Counted from the first letter of the stretch, positions 10,528 through 25,326 are shown. The stretch: 64,000 nucleotides of DNA from Denticeps clupeoides (GCF_900700375.1 NC_041713.1:24480964-24544963), one strand, 5' to 3'. Notes: generated from the sequence alone by a model not told the origin. Program-made: numbers and translations.

Positions 10528-12095
10528 GTGTTGAAGTTGAACGTTTAAGTTGGCTTTATTATAATTTCAGCTATATACATGTTAGACAGTACATAGTGAA
10601 ATGAAACATTGTTTCTCCGGAACCTGGTGCTGCATGTAACATATGAACAATTAAACATACTGACAAGTAACAACAAGTTACATACTGACATAAAGTGCAC
10701 GTGTGCAACACAGACAAAAAGTGCAAACAGGGGACACAGGCCGTGCAAGAGTAACATTTAACAAAAACGTGTAGACAACAATGAGACAGAATAATAAATG
10801 TAAAAGTAAAAAGTAAAGTAAAAATAAATAAAAGTAAAAATTGTGCAAACACATCTGTGCAAAATGGAAGAGTGCATTAATAGATAATACAACTCGGTAT
10901 AACAGAGGTAATGTGTGTGTGTCAGTCCAGAGTGAAAAGTCCCTGAGTGTTCAAGTGTCTGATGATGTCACATCGGCGAGCTGATGGGGGAAGGAAGCGC
11001 AGAGGCGGGACATACTGAAAACAAGGATTTATTAGACAACAAAGGAAAACGGTGCTAAAAACAGGGAAATAAGGGGAGAACTTAGCCCGCAGGCGTGAGC
11101 CGATTGCCAGAACTTAAAACACATCAGATAGTTGACAGGTTCACAGAAGGTCAAGTTCACAAACAAGTTCACGAAAATGGCGCCACTGCTGATCGGTGGC
11201 TGCATGGCGCCTTTTAACTTCCGGCTTGACTGGTCATAGGTGATGTCTCCAAATGATGCTAATCCTGACAGATGACCTGTGGAAAGAAGCTACTGCACAG
11301 TTTGGCAGTGAGGGCCCAAATGCTTTTGGCAGCGTGTGTGGTAAATGTCCATTATGGAGCGAGAGAGAGACTCCAATGATCTTCTCAGCTGTCCTCACTA
11401 TCTGCTGTAGGGTATTGTGTATATGGTGCAGTTCCCCAAACAGACAGGGTTGCAGCTGGTTAGAATGCTCTCAATAGTCCCTCTATAGAATATGGTGAGG
11501 AATATGGAGAATATGGTCATCTACTTCTCCGCAGAAGTAGAGGAAGTCTTGGCTGTTAAGCTGGTGTTGAGATTCCAGGAGAGATTCTCCTCTAGATGAG
11601 CAACGAGGAACTCAATCTCCACACAAGATCTGTGTCATGGGTGATGTGGTTGGAGCTGTGCATCGCTGCACAGTCATGGGTCAGCAGGGAGCTCCAGTGC
11701 TCAGTGCGGTGGTGCTGGAGATGCTGGAGATGCTGTTCCTGATCCGGACCAACTGAGGTCTCTCAGTCAGGAAGTCCAAGATTCAGTTGCAGAGGGAGGT
11801 GTTCAGGCCAAGCAGGCTCAAATTCACGTCCAGGTGCTTAGGAATGATGCTATTGAATGCTGAACTGAAGACTATGAACAACAGTTGTGTGTATGTGTCC
11901 TATTGACCAGGTGGGTGAGGGTCAGATGCAGGGTGGTGGCGATGGCATAGTCCGTGGAGCAGTTTGGATAATAGGCGGGTTGCAGTGGGTCCAGGGTGGA
12001 GGGCAGCAGGGTCTTCATATGTTTCATGACCAGCCTCTTGAAGCACTTCATCATGATGGGTGTAAGTGCAACGGGACGGTAGTTATTAAAACATT
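10528..12095 (-). mobile_element. CR1/L2-superfamily LINE, 5'-truncated, split by a solo LTR
   Basis: Minus-strand translation near 12095-11870 gives [18 protein letters not shown] and [20 protein letters not shown], the start of the reverse transcriptase of a common fish LINE. The sequence continues through a C-terminal part at 11480-11275 and ends with an A/T-rich 3' end near 10545 of the type found on these LINEs (a GAAATTATAATAAAGCC-like tail). A solo LTR at 10966-11270 splits it. Stops break the frame; it is dead. Confidence 0.75.
10966..11270 (-). mobile_element. Solo LTR, relative of the 1071-4746 element
   Basis: On the minus strand it starts TGTCAGGATTAGC, ends TGTGACA, and shares the GAGTTCTGGCAATCGCCACAC-type block (here AAGTTCTGGCAATCGG) with the LTR at 1071-1379. 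It is 305 bp and flanked by the 5-bp duplication GATGA at 10961-10965 and 11271-11275. It lies inside a LINE, so it is younger than that LINE. Only one LTR remains. Confidence 0.82.
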
Positions 12096-12109
12096 ACACT
12101 GACAATGAC

Positions 12110-14009
<1,900 letters not shown>

Positions 14010-14196
14010 ACAACAAGAAAGGAACAAGAATGGCTGGCATAAGTTCCCCTCCATCCATTATGCCTTCTCTGCAAACATTGACTTATTTACTGACAGTATA
14101 ACTTTTCTGTATGTATGTATAAAAAGTGTTATTATTGTTATTCATGGGTAGGACTTTCTTAATCCTAATCCATTTGTGAAAATGTGATCAATTTAA

Positions 14197-14202
14197 AATA
14201 AA
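14197..14202 (+). promoter_or_regulatory. Poly(A) signal of ifitm5
   Basis: AATAAA lies about 190 bp downstream of the stop at 14007-14009. Confidence 0.55.
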
Positions 14203-14209
14203 ATGTTTA

Positions 14210-15880
14210 ATAACATAAAGTGGAAGTGACAACATTCATTATTAAAATAATCTGAAGCAGAGAAAGGAAGCAGACAAATGTCTCGTGCAAAAAGATGTAA
14301 AAATGTGTGGAACATTATGGACAATGACCCAATGCTGGAGCCAACAATGACAGTTTGTGTCTTGGTCTTTTGTCAGATTCTTTCAAAAAGGATTTCCAAA
14401 CAATGCCTTGCCACAGGAGCTAACCAGGTTAACAACTATGCTGTTAGCAACTCATTGGGTGTTATTGGGTGTCACTGCATTCCCAAGTTTCCCAACAGTT
14501 CTAATTTTCAGATCAAAGCTCATTTTTGCTGGAATGAACAGTGTGAAAACAGACATAAAATATTCAGGCCATTTAGACAGCAGGCTTCTAAGTAGCTTCA
14601 CCTAATAATTATTTTTCATGTTTTCAAGTACTGGTCAGAAGTTTGTTTTTTTAAGTACATAAGGAATTGTTTGCTGGAAAAACATAGTTCTGCAAATTAG
14701 TATCTTGGACTGGAAGTGCCAGAGTGTCATTTTCCTTAGTTTGGTGTGTAACAAACCTGAAAGGGCTTGAAACACTTTCTTTCCAAGAGCATGTTTTATG
14801 TAGTCGTCAGTGTACCTAGAGCAGACTCTCCATTGGCCCATCATCAAATTCCCTGAGACAGAACCTGCTGTGTTTGAAGACCTCCATACCCCCCAACACC
14901 CAGAGCCTTCTGCTCTTTAAAGTGTCTTTTCTTCTCCTCCCTGTCTCCCACCCTGCATGGACCTGCATTAGTGGCCACTCCTCAGCAGACTGGGATATTT
15001 TTATGTGCCCAAATCAAGGGCTTAGCTGCCAACTTTCTATTTTCTCCCACACAAACGAGTGGAAGCAGATGTGGCTCCAGGAAAAGATTAAAGGGCAGCC
15101 CAGAAACTGGGCTTTGAAACTTGGAGCAAGCGACCACTCCCTTTGCTAGCAGCGACCACACCAGTTGCCAGTTCTTGATCGGCGGGAGAGAGCGAGAGAG
15201 AGAGATGCAATATATATGGTGGTTTGTACAGCTGTGACCCACAACTGTACGCAGAAACCCAGTTCCCTTTTACACTAGAAAAAGGCCACTTACAAAGATC
15301 TAGGATTAACACCACTTTGTAGGACCCAATCATACATAAATGTATTTCATAACCTTTCCTAATGTCTTCAATAAGTCTACATAAACAACAATTTCACAAT
15401 AATGTTACAATGCTCACAATGCTCTACAAAGATTTCTTACTCTATTAATAGTCACTCATGCTATGATAAAACAGTGTCAAATGTTGTGAATGAATAGTTT
15501 AGTTTTTAAAAATTTACAATAACAGACATTCTTAGCTCATAATTGGGCCGCATTCTTTCCTCTTGTAACAATAGCATGCTTGCTAGCCATGTCAGAAGGT
15601 CCATCTCTTCCATTTCCATGCATACAATTATACTCTTAAAATAGTCTTAAAATTCAGTTGAGATCTGAATGTTGTATGTTGACAGGAGTATATTCAGCAT
15701 AAAGGTTTCATATTAAGATGAGACTAAAATTGTAATCTTGATTTTTCAGTAAGTAACTGTAATTTAGTTACACCTTTTGTCTAATAATGAATAATAAATG
15801 TTTTCATTAATAAATGAAGTAATACTGGTTCTCACCAACACTGTATGCTAACAGTATTCATTGTACAATATATATGATGC
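14210..15880. other. Intergenic, nothing recognised
   Basis: Several short open frames occur on both strands, but none shows a known domain, splice pattern or clear repeat end. A short GAGA-type purine tract lies at about 15183-15205. Confidence 0.35.
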
Positions 15881-15889
15881 CAATACAGG

Positions 15890-16140
15890 TGTGGCCCCAC
15901 CCCTGATGCACTCATCCGCTGGATAACAGTCACCAGAATACTGATCATTCAGTCACCACGCCCACCTAAATCACCTTTAAAGCCCCAGTGCACCCACTGC
16001 TGGGAGTCTGTATGATAACGTGGAACGCGCTCATTCAGACTGTGTCAGTTCCATTCGGAGCTGCCTCCACCCTCAAGCTTCCTAATAAATTCAGAAACCT
16101 CGGCAGTCCCTTTTTACGGACTGTGTGGTGTTCTATTTCT
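15890..16140 (+). repeat. Possible old LTR-like piece
   Basis: The piece has a GC-richer body, an AATAAA (within CCTAATAAATTC at about 16080) and a following T/C-rich run, the layout of an LTR with its R-U5 end. I could not define both ends or a target duplication. Low confidence. Confidence 0.25.
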
Positions 16141-16149
16141 GGAATTATG

Positions 16150-17860
16150 TCTGTAAAATGAAGAAGTGAATTTCTAACATGCCATGGCATCACAACAGTG
16201 AAGTACCTCCAACAGCATTTCTAAATGCATTGACGGTTGTGCTTACAAGATCAATTTTCCATTGTTATAATATTATGGGCTCATACTGTACAGTGGGCCT
16301 ATATAATCTAGGTGCGGTCTTTGTCTCATCAGATCTTCCCAACAAACACTCCACACTGTTCTGATAAGCAGTAAACAATAAATGCATGCTGGGTCGCCCT
16401 GGCACTAAGTGCAAGCATGCTTTGAATCATGAAGCTAGGCAAATTTCTAACTTTGTTTTTGCCCAATAGTCTTTGCCTGGACCTAAATAAAATAAATCCC
16501 ATGTCCCTTACCAGATGCGTTGGTCTTCAATTCAAATTCCCTGTGGTTCTGATTGCCATAAATCGCTTATTAAATAAATAAATAAATAAGAGTGTCACAG
16601 ACATTTTCACTTTAGCATTAGAAAGCACAGCATCCTGGCAGCAACCAGTTAAGACAATAAGACAAAGAGCAAGTGTGAGAGAGCAGCTGTGGGCAGTTTG
16701 CCATGTTATGGCCCTTGTTCTGCCTGAAGTCCTCAGAACCTGCTCTCTTGGCATGCTGTTTGTCTGTTTTAGAAGCTGATTGACGTTTTCCTGTGACATG
16801 ATGAGGAGTAGAATATACAACGAATTAGTCCTGGCAGTGGCCGCTGATCAGTGCGTGGGTGACTGTAAATGAATGAATGACCTAACATATCTTGAGATAT
16901 TCCATACACAATGTCTCCATGTAACAAAAATAGTTCTGAGGGCTAAAGTTGTGCTGATCCACAAAATTGTGGACCTAATTTTATGTAGCCTATGGAAAAT
17001 CTAATCATAATTAGGTTCTGGTGTCAAAATTTGTAATTGTACGGAATATATTGTAATCACACGAAATGTGTAATGTAGCTGGGTAACGGTTTACCCACTT
17101 TGTTTCATTTGATCACACATGGCGACAGCCAAAGGTAGACGGGTGCCCTTTAAAACAGGGCAACTGGTGCAACAAAAGTTTGCTTAAAGCCTGAGGTCTC
17201 GTGACCTAACCTTTCCGGAATATACCGAGTCCTATGTTTGTGTTAAATAGTCGAAACCTGACTGACTTAACAGTGCTGGGTGCTTCCATCAGCAGGGAGC
17301 TGGTAGAACGCCTTTCACTTCCCAGCAAATTAGACGTGAACAGAGCATCATGAGCAGGTACTGTACATTGGGGATGGATTTGATTTATTGGCAGCAACAG
17401 AGAATCAGATTGTACAGTAATTTTACATATTGTGATTCTTAGTATTTAGTACAACTGATTGAAACTGGTTGATGAGTAAAAACTTTGGTTTTATCCACAT
17501 TACATATTTCTTGAATCCATGCATTCATATTATTAAAATGTTATGTTAATTTTATGATGTTTTGTTTATTTTTTAAAAAATATTTTCTAGTGTTTGTGGT
17601 TCATTTTCACCTTGAACCTTTGAACAGTCCAGTGTGTAAGCCCAAGCTAAACAAACACAGTACGCTGTTGCTTCCATGTTTAAAAAGATTGGTTGGAATG
17701 GTCTGATTTGTAAATTGTGTTGCATCTTTGGGAAACTTAATACACTTGACTGACGTTCTAAAAATGCTTTAAAAATCTAAACAATAATAGTAATTTTTTA
17801 TTGTAAATGGCAAAGTGAGAAAAAAAATCAAAATCAAATCATATTTGGTGTTATTGCCAT
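16150..17860. other. Intergenic, nothing recognised
   Basis: AT-rich DNA with short simple repeats (AAATAAATAAATAA at about 16572). No gene or repeat family was identified. Confidence 0.35.
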
Positions 17861-17869
17861 TTGCCTTCA

Positions 17870-18620
17870 AGCCAGCAGCATTTCTAAGAGGTAAACTTGT
17901 ACAAAGGCAGAGATCAAGATCTTCATCTTGAAAACAGTGATTTAATAAAAGAAAAACAGCTGCGTTAGAGGTTTAAAACTCGGTTTGGAACAGCCAGACT
18001 TGTGTAAGCCGAGTTTCATGACATTAATCATATACCACAGCAAGACAAAACCCAGCAAAGAAGGTAGTTATACTGCATTGGCAAGGTCTATCCCAGAATA
18101 AAGACTTCCAAGCAGACTGGGCTATCAAGATGTGTTGTTCAAGCTCTTTTGAAAGAAACTTAAGGGCTGAGGATCATTACACGGTGATCAGACAAGGAAC
18201 CGGCAAGCTTATTTCCCTTTGAAATCAGAAGATGTCATGCTGTGTGTCAGCTCAGAGCTGGCAGAGGACCCATGTTCACCCAACTGATGTCCAGAGAAGT
18301 CTGGACAGAAGTAGTCTTCATGGAAGAATTGTATCCAACAAGCCCCATATAATAAGAGAAATGGCAGGTGTCCTTACCCCATGATTAAATATTTGAACTA
18401 CTTAAACTATATTTAGTTATTTAAAATAGCAGAAGGCAGTGGGAATCCTGGAAAGCAGAACAATAATGAGTTTCTGCAGGGAACTGTGAAACATGGTGGA
18501 GCCACTTGGGGTTACATTTTGGCAAATGGGTTTGAAGATTTGGTCAAGATTAACGGTGTCCTCAATACAGACAAATACTTATCCATCATGCAATACCATC
18601 AGGAAGGCATACGATTGACC
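17870..18620 (+). mobile_element. Degenerate Tc1/mariner remnant
   Basis: Around 18475-18620 one frame reads QGTVKHGGATWGYILANGFE and then DLVKINGVLNTDKYLSIMQY, similar to the C-terminal half of fish Tc1 transposases. Upstream DNA (about 18060-18360) has the matching diverged N-terminal to middle part with stops and shifts. It is an old inactive copy. Confidence 0.6.
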
Positions 18621-18624
18621 CCAC

Positions 18625-19610
18625 ATTAAAATGTAAATGTAAATGTACAAGTCAGGGACCCACTCTGGGCAGGACACACACACACAGGGCCAATTTAGAG
18701 TTGAATAAATTAAAATTCAACAAATTTGGAATTGGAAAACCCAGAGCAATAAATGTGCCCCGGACACAACCCTGAGCCTTGGATGTGTGAGGCCAAGATG
18801 ATCCCACACATTTCACCTCCTTCCCACATATAAACTTTAGTTATTCACTTACTACACATAATGACTCATAGGCAGGAGTCATTATAAGAAATTTCATCTA
18901 TAATATTCACCAATATTATAGTGGTACAGTGGTTTTAATGTTATGGCTGATCAATACATAAGGCTCACAGGGTGTATCAAAAATAAGTATAACCCTCAAA
19001 GGCAGATTTCTATATATACACACACCGCTCAGTGATGCTGGCTCATAAGGTATAATCATGCCACAAAGCCTTCAAGAGTGACGTCCCCTCAGTAATGATC
19101 TCTGCTACTAAGGCATAAATGAATTGAAGGGTACTCCAAAAGCCTCAAAGGTCCTGTAACTATTGCTGGGAAGGCTAAATACGATATGGTATCTTAAAGT
19201 GCTACTTTGATGTAAAATGCTTTTTTTTTACAAGAGCATAAGGTACAAAACCAACTTTTCTGGAGAAGACAGATGTCCCTGAGACACAGCGACTCTTTAC
19301 AGCTAAAACACAAAGGAGAGAAAACTATAGCATTTGCTGGCTCACATTTAGCAAAAATATATAATGAATAATAATGAATTATTTCATCCTGGGAAATGGC
19401 AATGAAGACTATAAGCAAGATCATTAATAAACTATTCAAAAAAGCACATCAACGCAGTGTAACATGTTTTCTTCAGGTTGCTGTGTCAAAATCTTTCTTT
19501 TTGTGTGACGTTAGGGATTAGGTGTATTATTGTAGGTGTGATTATCAGGATAGAAGGTTCATTTGAAAATATATTTCCAAATGTAGCACGCATAAATGAT
19601 ACAAACTGTT
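18625..19610. other. Intergenic, minor simple repeats
   Basis: A short (ATGTAAATGTAA) run near 18630 and a (CA) run near 18680 are seen. I find no gene here; the missing first exon of the Ldh_2-like gene could lie in this stretch but I cannot point to it. Confidence 0.3.
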
Positions 19611-19613
19611 TAT

Positions 19614-19820
19614 TGTCAGGATCCGGTCCAGGGTTTGTCCTGTGTTGCCAAGTGTCCTCACTTGTGTAAGATTGTATAAAGCTGTTATGCAATCATATAC
19701 TGTCTCTGTTCGCTGTCGGATCATTGTTACTTGATGTCTCCCCTGTCCTGTTCACCATGTATTAAACTGTTTTGTGATGTTGCGCGTATGCGTCCTTGAT
19801 CCTCGTCATGTCCATCGTGA
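19614..19820 (+). repeat. Probable old solo LTR
   Basis: It opens TGTCAGGATCCGG, has TATAAA-like and ATTAAA-like stretches, and closes near ATCGTGA, echoing gypsy-type LTRs of this window. No target duplication could be confirmed. It lies just upstream of the first located exon of the Ldh_2-like gene. Confidence 0.35.
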
Positions 19821-19866
19821 AATTAATGTAGCTGACATTGTACTAAAGCCATGTCTCGCTCATCAG

Positions 19867-22800
19867 GTGTCTGATTTTAAAGGCTGAGGTGCAGACCTTC
19901 ATTGAGAAGTGTATGCAGAGTGTGAGCACCAGTCCCAGCCATGCTCGGAGCTTAGCAGAGGTGCTGGTGGAAGGGGACCTCCGAGGACACTACAGTCATG
20001 GCCTTAACCGGCTAGGTACGTCTGACAGAGTTGTCACAGGGTGGATGAGCACCTGGACCTGTGTTCGCAGAGCACTTCTTTTTTCATGTCATTCTTGCAA
20101 TTAGTTGCGTCACTTACTCGTGCATTGTTGAAGATGTGTATGTCAGAGAAATCAAAGCAGGAATCTGTGCCAAGGAGGGCGAGCCAGGCATTGAAAAGGA
20201 AAGTGTGGCCACAGCACTGGTGAATGGGAGGAATCTTCTGGGACCAGTAGTGGGCAACTTCTGCATGAAACTGGCCATCAAGAAAGCCAGAGATGTGGGT
20301 ATCGGTTGGGTGGTGGCCAGGGGTAAGGACATGCTATCAGGGATGATGCACGTAAAACAGTGAAATAATAGGTTAACATTTTCTCATTGACTAAAATATT
20401 TTATAATGTATAAAGGCTTTCGTTAATTTTAAGGACATTTGTAACAGTGTGTGAAAAAAATTATAATCATGAATAGATTTAACTGTATTTACAGCCTGAC
20501 GTAGGAGATAGTAGTCTTTGCATTATTTTTTTTTTGCTAATGAAGGTTTCTTATCTTATGATCACAGACTCCAATCATTATGGCATTGCAGCTTATTACT
20601 CCATGCAAGCGCTAAAAGAAAATATGATTGTGAGTTACTCTGCCTCATTCATGTCTCTTTAAAGGCTGGTGCCTTGTAACCGCTTAACGTTTCTCTTCTT
20701 TTCTCTTCTCCCCCACTTTAATGGGCAAAAATGACAGGGTATGTCTTTTACAAACACCTCTCCACTGGTGGTCCCCACACGTGCTAAAGAGGTGCTCACC
20801 AGTTTCTCTGTACATGTTCATGTTGGATAGATGACAGATGATTATCATTTTGTCAATGTATGCTTCATCTCCAGTGTACTCTAGGCACCAACCCAATTAG
20901 CATAGCGGCGCCGGCTAAAAATGGAGGTAGTTTTGTGCTGGACATGGCTACATCAGCGGTGGCTCTAGGGAAGGTAAAGTTTATTTGCAGCTCCACAAGT
21001 TATTGTTCTCGAGAAGAGCTGCCAGATTTTTAATAAATGCTGTAGTCTGCCATCTATTGGTAAGAAACCCTCCCAAAAAATGTGTGAAATGTGTATTTAT
21101 TTAAATGAGAGAGGATATATTCAATTTGATGCAGCAATCTATTATGCATAATTTTATTGATCAGTAAAATCCTCTTTATGGCTGCAACCCAGAAGACATG
21201 CCGTGCATGCAGGATGCCTGACAGTTCCATGAAGGCCTGTGACTGACATCTTGTTTGGCCACAGGTGGAGATCCATGAGAGGAATGGTAGCTCCATTCCA
21301 GAGGGGTGGGGCTGTGACTCACAGGGCAGGGTCAGCACAGACCCCAGCAAGGTGCTGAACGGAGGAGGACTGGTGCCGCTTGGTGGCCCTGAGATTACAG
21401 GTCAGAATCTTCCATCTGGTAATATTAATATGGACTGAATTCTAGGGCTACAGTCGTTTGATTCCTGTCCAGGACGATCTATATCTATCTATCAATCAAA
21501 TCTGCAATTACAACAGTAAAATATATGTACACATATTATATCACATGACAATGCATTCATACTGAATAGTCTTCGCCAAACTGCTGAAGCAAGAAATTAA
21601 CCTAAGTAACCACTCAATCCTCATGAAGGGAAGCAGGGGTCAAAGCATGTGGTCCAACATTTATTCTAAATGTTTGATTCTTTTTCATTCCTTGTTTTTT
21701 TTACTGGAGCGCCTAGATGGTGACTTTCAAAAAAGATTTAAAAAATAACTGCTGCAGTTTCTATCCTGTTTAAGAATTAATCATAAGTATTAAAAAGTAT
21801 ACTTTGGCGGTTTGTTTAGGAGGACACAAGGGCTACGGCCTGGGCCTGATGGTGGAAGTGTTCTGCGGGATGCTGGCTGGCTCGCGGTACAGCCGGCACA
21901 TACGCACTTGGAGAGATACGGACCGGGTTGCTGATCTGGTTTGTATTGGCGCTGTTGCAGTGGATTTTCTGCAGTGCTGTGGCACCCTGCCAACCCAGTG
22001 CCTAGTTGGTAGTGAGGACAGGGCCCTCTGGTGGTGAGCAGGGCGCACTGCGCTATGTTCTGGCCTCTTTGGTTACTGCGTTATTGCTAAACATGAGGCT
22101 TGTTCACTAGTTAAAGAACAGAACTTCTTATCTGGAGCTGCATCCCTTTTCGAATGTGTACATATTTGTGTCACCCAGAGTTTAAAATGGCAGGAGCCAC
22201 GTGATTGACCGCTTTCACGCATGTGACTGTGTCTGTCAATACCTGCATACAATTCATTAACATCAATGTTGTTTCTTTTTTGATTTATCTATTTGTTTCT
22301 GTAAATCTTGAGGACGCCTATGAACATACATGAGTGAACAAGCCGCACGCTGAGCTTAGCACCAGTGTCTCTATCCTCTCAATCCTCAAACACACAGGAC
22401 ATATGTTCACAGATAAAGGTGTGAGGAAAATAGAAGAAAAACAATCATGAACATGCTTTTTCTCTTTTAGGGTCAGTGTTTTGTTGCAGTTAACCCTGAA
22501 AACTTTGCTCCAGGCTTCAATGAAAGAATGTCTGAACTTTTGCACATAAATAGGAGTCTAGAGCCGGTAGGTGAACAGGTTGCTTGTAATCCACTTGAGC
22601 TCTCATAGGTCAGAGGAAACTAACTCATCTCTCTCAGTCTGAGCCAGAAAAGCCAGTTCTCGTCCCAGGAGACCCAGAGAGGATGCATATTGAGAAATGT
22701 CAATTATTAGGTGGAATACCATATCCTCTGAAAGTGGTCAGGCACATGGTAGGTCTATCTGCCTGTCTGTCTAGGTCTATGTAGGTCTTTCTGGAGTTAA

Positions 22801-22887
22801 CTTCATTCATTTCATTTCTTTCAGAATGAGTTTGCCAGAAGTATTGGAGTTTCTCCTGCCTTGCCAGTGAACAGATATATTCAGTAG
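19867..22887 (+). CDS. Ldh_2-family malate/L-lactate dehydrogenase-like oxidoreductase (first exon not found)
   Basis: Ten exons run in frame: 19867-20015, 20134-20322, 20568-20629, 20738-20791, 20875-20973, 21265-21400, 21820-21938, 22471-22566, 22638-22748 and 22825-22887, all with GT-AG borders and matching phases, giving about 358 codons, near the full length of the family. Ldh_2 enzymes are NAD(P)-dependent 2-hydroxyacid dehydrogenases unrelated in fold to classical LDH. Hallmarks are RGHYSHGLNRL near the N-terminus, NGRNLLGPVVGNFCMKLAI, SNHYGIAAYYSMQAL with the conserved His, GTNPISIAAPA, LDMATSAVALGK, and GGHKGYGLGLMVEVFCGMLAG. The first located exon starts in phase 1 without an in-frame ATG, so a short upstream coding exon must exist or the gene is 5'-broken; I did not find it. 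AATAAA follows at 23071. The physiological substrate in fish is not known to me. Confidence 0.88.
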
Positions 22888-23070
22888 CAGCGCATCTCAT
22901 CTCAGAGCAGATCTATGTAGACATGATATCTCAGCAGTGCTCTCTTGGGAAATTACTCTAATACAGTAATTAACAAGCTGTTAATTACTGTATCAGGGCT
23001 TTTATTATGCAGTAGAAATATTGTAGTCCTTGGTAGTCTACTGTAGAAACTTGATGGACATAAAAATGTG

Positions 23071-23076
23071 AATAAA
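23071..23076 (+). promoter_or_regulatory. Poly(A) signal of the Ldh_2-like gene
   Basis: AATAAA lies about 185 bp after the stop at 22887. Confidence 0.5.
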
Positions 23077-23359
23077 TACATGCATTTTGATTTAAAGTGC
23101 CACGGGTGCATGTGAATATTTGATACTTGTATCAGCTGTAATGTTTCTGGTTAAGATTAAAGGGGAAATGTGTCATGTCTAATATCTTTGAAACTTGGGT
23201 CTCCAGTCTAAGCAGTTATGCTACATATGCTACACCAGCATTCATTTCTTATTTGGGCCTGTCAGTATGACAGACCATTTACTATTGTGCTGGGAATACG
23301 TTTTTGGTTCCCTAAGGGTAACCGTTGAAGCTGGGAGCCAAGGCAAGGCCAAAGGCCTC

Positions 23360-24250
23360 GACGAGACCTACGATCTGACATATGGGACATGTTTGTAAAA
23401 CCCGGAAAAACTGGGAAAAAGGCATAAAAGGACACGTGTTACATTCAATGCTGTCACAATAAGACCATGAAATGCACAGAAACAATCCACAAGGCCTGAC
23501 CTCTCCGCACAAAATGACATTTTGTTTGCTTCATTGGGGACTACAGAACAGCCACAATTCATGACCAAACTATTAAAAGTGTGAAAAAACAGGTTTCTTA
23601 GAATTTGCGATGACACTGTTCAGCACACACACAACTTTCATGTCAGGGCGTGCGGCTCCGCACGGTTTGACATATGGCTTGGCTCGGTCGGATTTACGGT
23701 CTGCGTGCAAAGTCTAAAAAAGCGTTTTCGGAAGGCATTTATTATCTTTATTACTTTATTACTTTTTATATCTTTATTACTTTGTTTCCAGATGGTTTGA
23801 CATACAAAATTATGTTTTTTTGATGTCTCATAGATCTTGCCAGGACCAACGTTTGACATATGGTTTATTTCTGTCTAACTTACGGATCACGCACACTTTT
23901 GGAAAAACAAAAAACTGTCAAAAGGTGAACATTTTTATTTATTTATTATTTCAGACTTTTTTTGGCACTTAATGCAGGTCATAACGAAGCACGCACACCG
24001 GCGTGCTATATATCAAAAATTAGTACTCTAGTGTGATGTGTGTTATTATTTTTCTAAGCGATCTGAAGAGGCGTGGCCAAGTTATTAATGCTCAAACATA
24101 ATGGAAAGCATGAAATGCTAGAGAAGCATTACAAAAAATATCTTTTAAAACATTCACAAAGCTGCCACTTTATAAGGATGCACGCTCTGACGACCACATC
24201 CTTCTTGGCCACACCCTTTTTGACGTTAGCATGCTTGCATTAAAATGTTA
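23360..24250. repeat. Unclassified repeat with recurring TGACATATGG motif
   Basis: TGACATATGG recurs at about 23376, 23669 and 23854, each time near a phrase of the TTTACGGTCTGCGTGC or TTACGGATCACGCACAC kind. The motif and the following GCTCAAACAT phrase reappear at about 40125-40180. The superfamily is unknown to me; it is probably non-coding and old. Confidence 0.45.
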
Positions 24251-24254
24251 ACCT

Positions 24255-24620
24255 GCTAATTTGTCAACATGTTTCAAACATCATCACAGTTTAAGGGACT
24301 GCCTGGCCCATCAGCCATTTTAAAAAGCTCGCCTGCTCTTACAGCTGACTCAAGATGTAGAGGAAAAGACACCCGACCTGTGACCAACACCCGGACAGGC
24401 CCATCAAAATCTTTATTGGAATTTTGGTTTCTAGTATGTAAATTGTTTTTCTAGAAGTGTTAATTTTTGTTATTATGTTATTATTGTGTAAAGGGCCCGT
24501 ACAATATATTGTAAATCATGTAGTTTTAGCAGTAGCTGTTAACTTACTGGCTGTATGTCTATGAAGGCTTTCCTGGTTTCTAGGAAAGTTGGTTTGAACA
24601 TTTTTCTTCCAATTTTGAAC
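24255..24620. other. Unassigned stretch before the collapsed LTR element
   Basis: One open frame at 24269-24454 has no recognisable domain. Nothing else could be supported. Confidence 0.3.
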
Positions 24621-24626
24621 ACATGC

Positions 24627-25099
24627 TGTCACGACCGCTTGTCGTCCATCCTGCGGACATACTGGAAGAATGGCGCGATCAACTCCCATGGGCAGTACTC
24701 TGGCCGTGTTCGTCGCGCCGGGCTGCGTCCTTCACGCAGTTTCCTCTCCTCTGCCTTTTTACTCTGCGCTTTTGTCGGGAGGGACGGCATTCTGTCACGA
24801 CCGCTTGCTGACGGGGGAAGGAAGCGCAGAGGCAGGACATGCTGGGAAGGGGTTTTATTACAAATGAACAATAAATACAAATAAACGATGGCGCGGTGGC
24901 CCAAAACGGGAATAAAGGGTATCAACTTAAACTTGCCTGCAGGCGTGTGGCGATTGCCAGAACTCAAAAACAGAAACTGAAGTTCGTGCTCAGAGTCCCC
25001 GATAAATGCCGTCCCTCCCGAAGGGGCAGAAATCTCCGGCTTTTATGTGTCCTCAGGATTGGCCACAGGTGATGAGCCCAGCTGCAGTCAATCCTGACA
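24627..25099 (-). mobile_element. Collapsed LTR element, same family as 1071-4746
   Basis: Read on the minus strand it has one full LTR (25099 to 24793, 307 bp, TGTCAGGATTGAC...GTGACA), about 150 bp of interior matching two places in the interior of the 1071-4746 element, and a short end of the other LTR. The 5-bp duplication CATGC flanks it at 24622-24626 and 25100-25104, so this is the whole remaining insertion. It lies just upstream of the first catalase exon and is opposite to it in direction. Confidence 0.82.
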
Positions 25100-25326
25100 C
25101 ATGCGTTGAAAGGATTATAGGAAGGACTTGGATGGTGATGTCCCTCTGTGTCTCTTTAAAATAAAAATAAGCCACTTTCAAAAAACAAAAAAAAACACTC
25201 TAAATGTAACAAATTAAATTAACTGAAACAAAAGTTGACTGAAAAATCTACATGGTAGTGTAGTGCACTGTTGGCGACCAGTCAGTGCCATAGAAATCCA
25301 GTCTGTTCTTCTCTTTCTTCTGCAGG

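Noticed and set aside
24300-24420. Weak resemblance of AGACACCCGACCTGTGACC to the first catalase exon
   Set aside because: Alignment needs shifts and covers only a few residues; likely chance.
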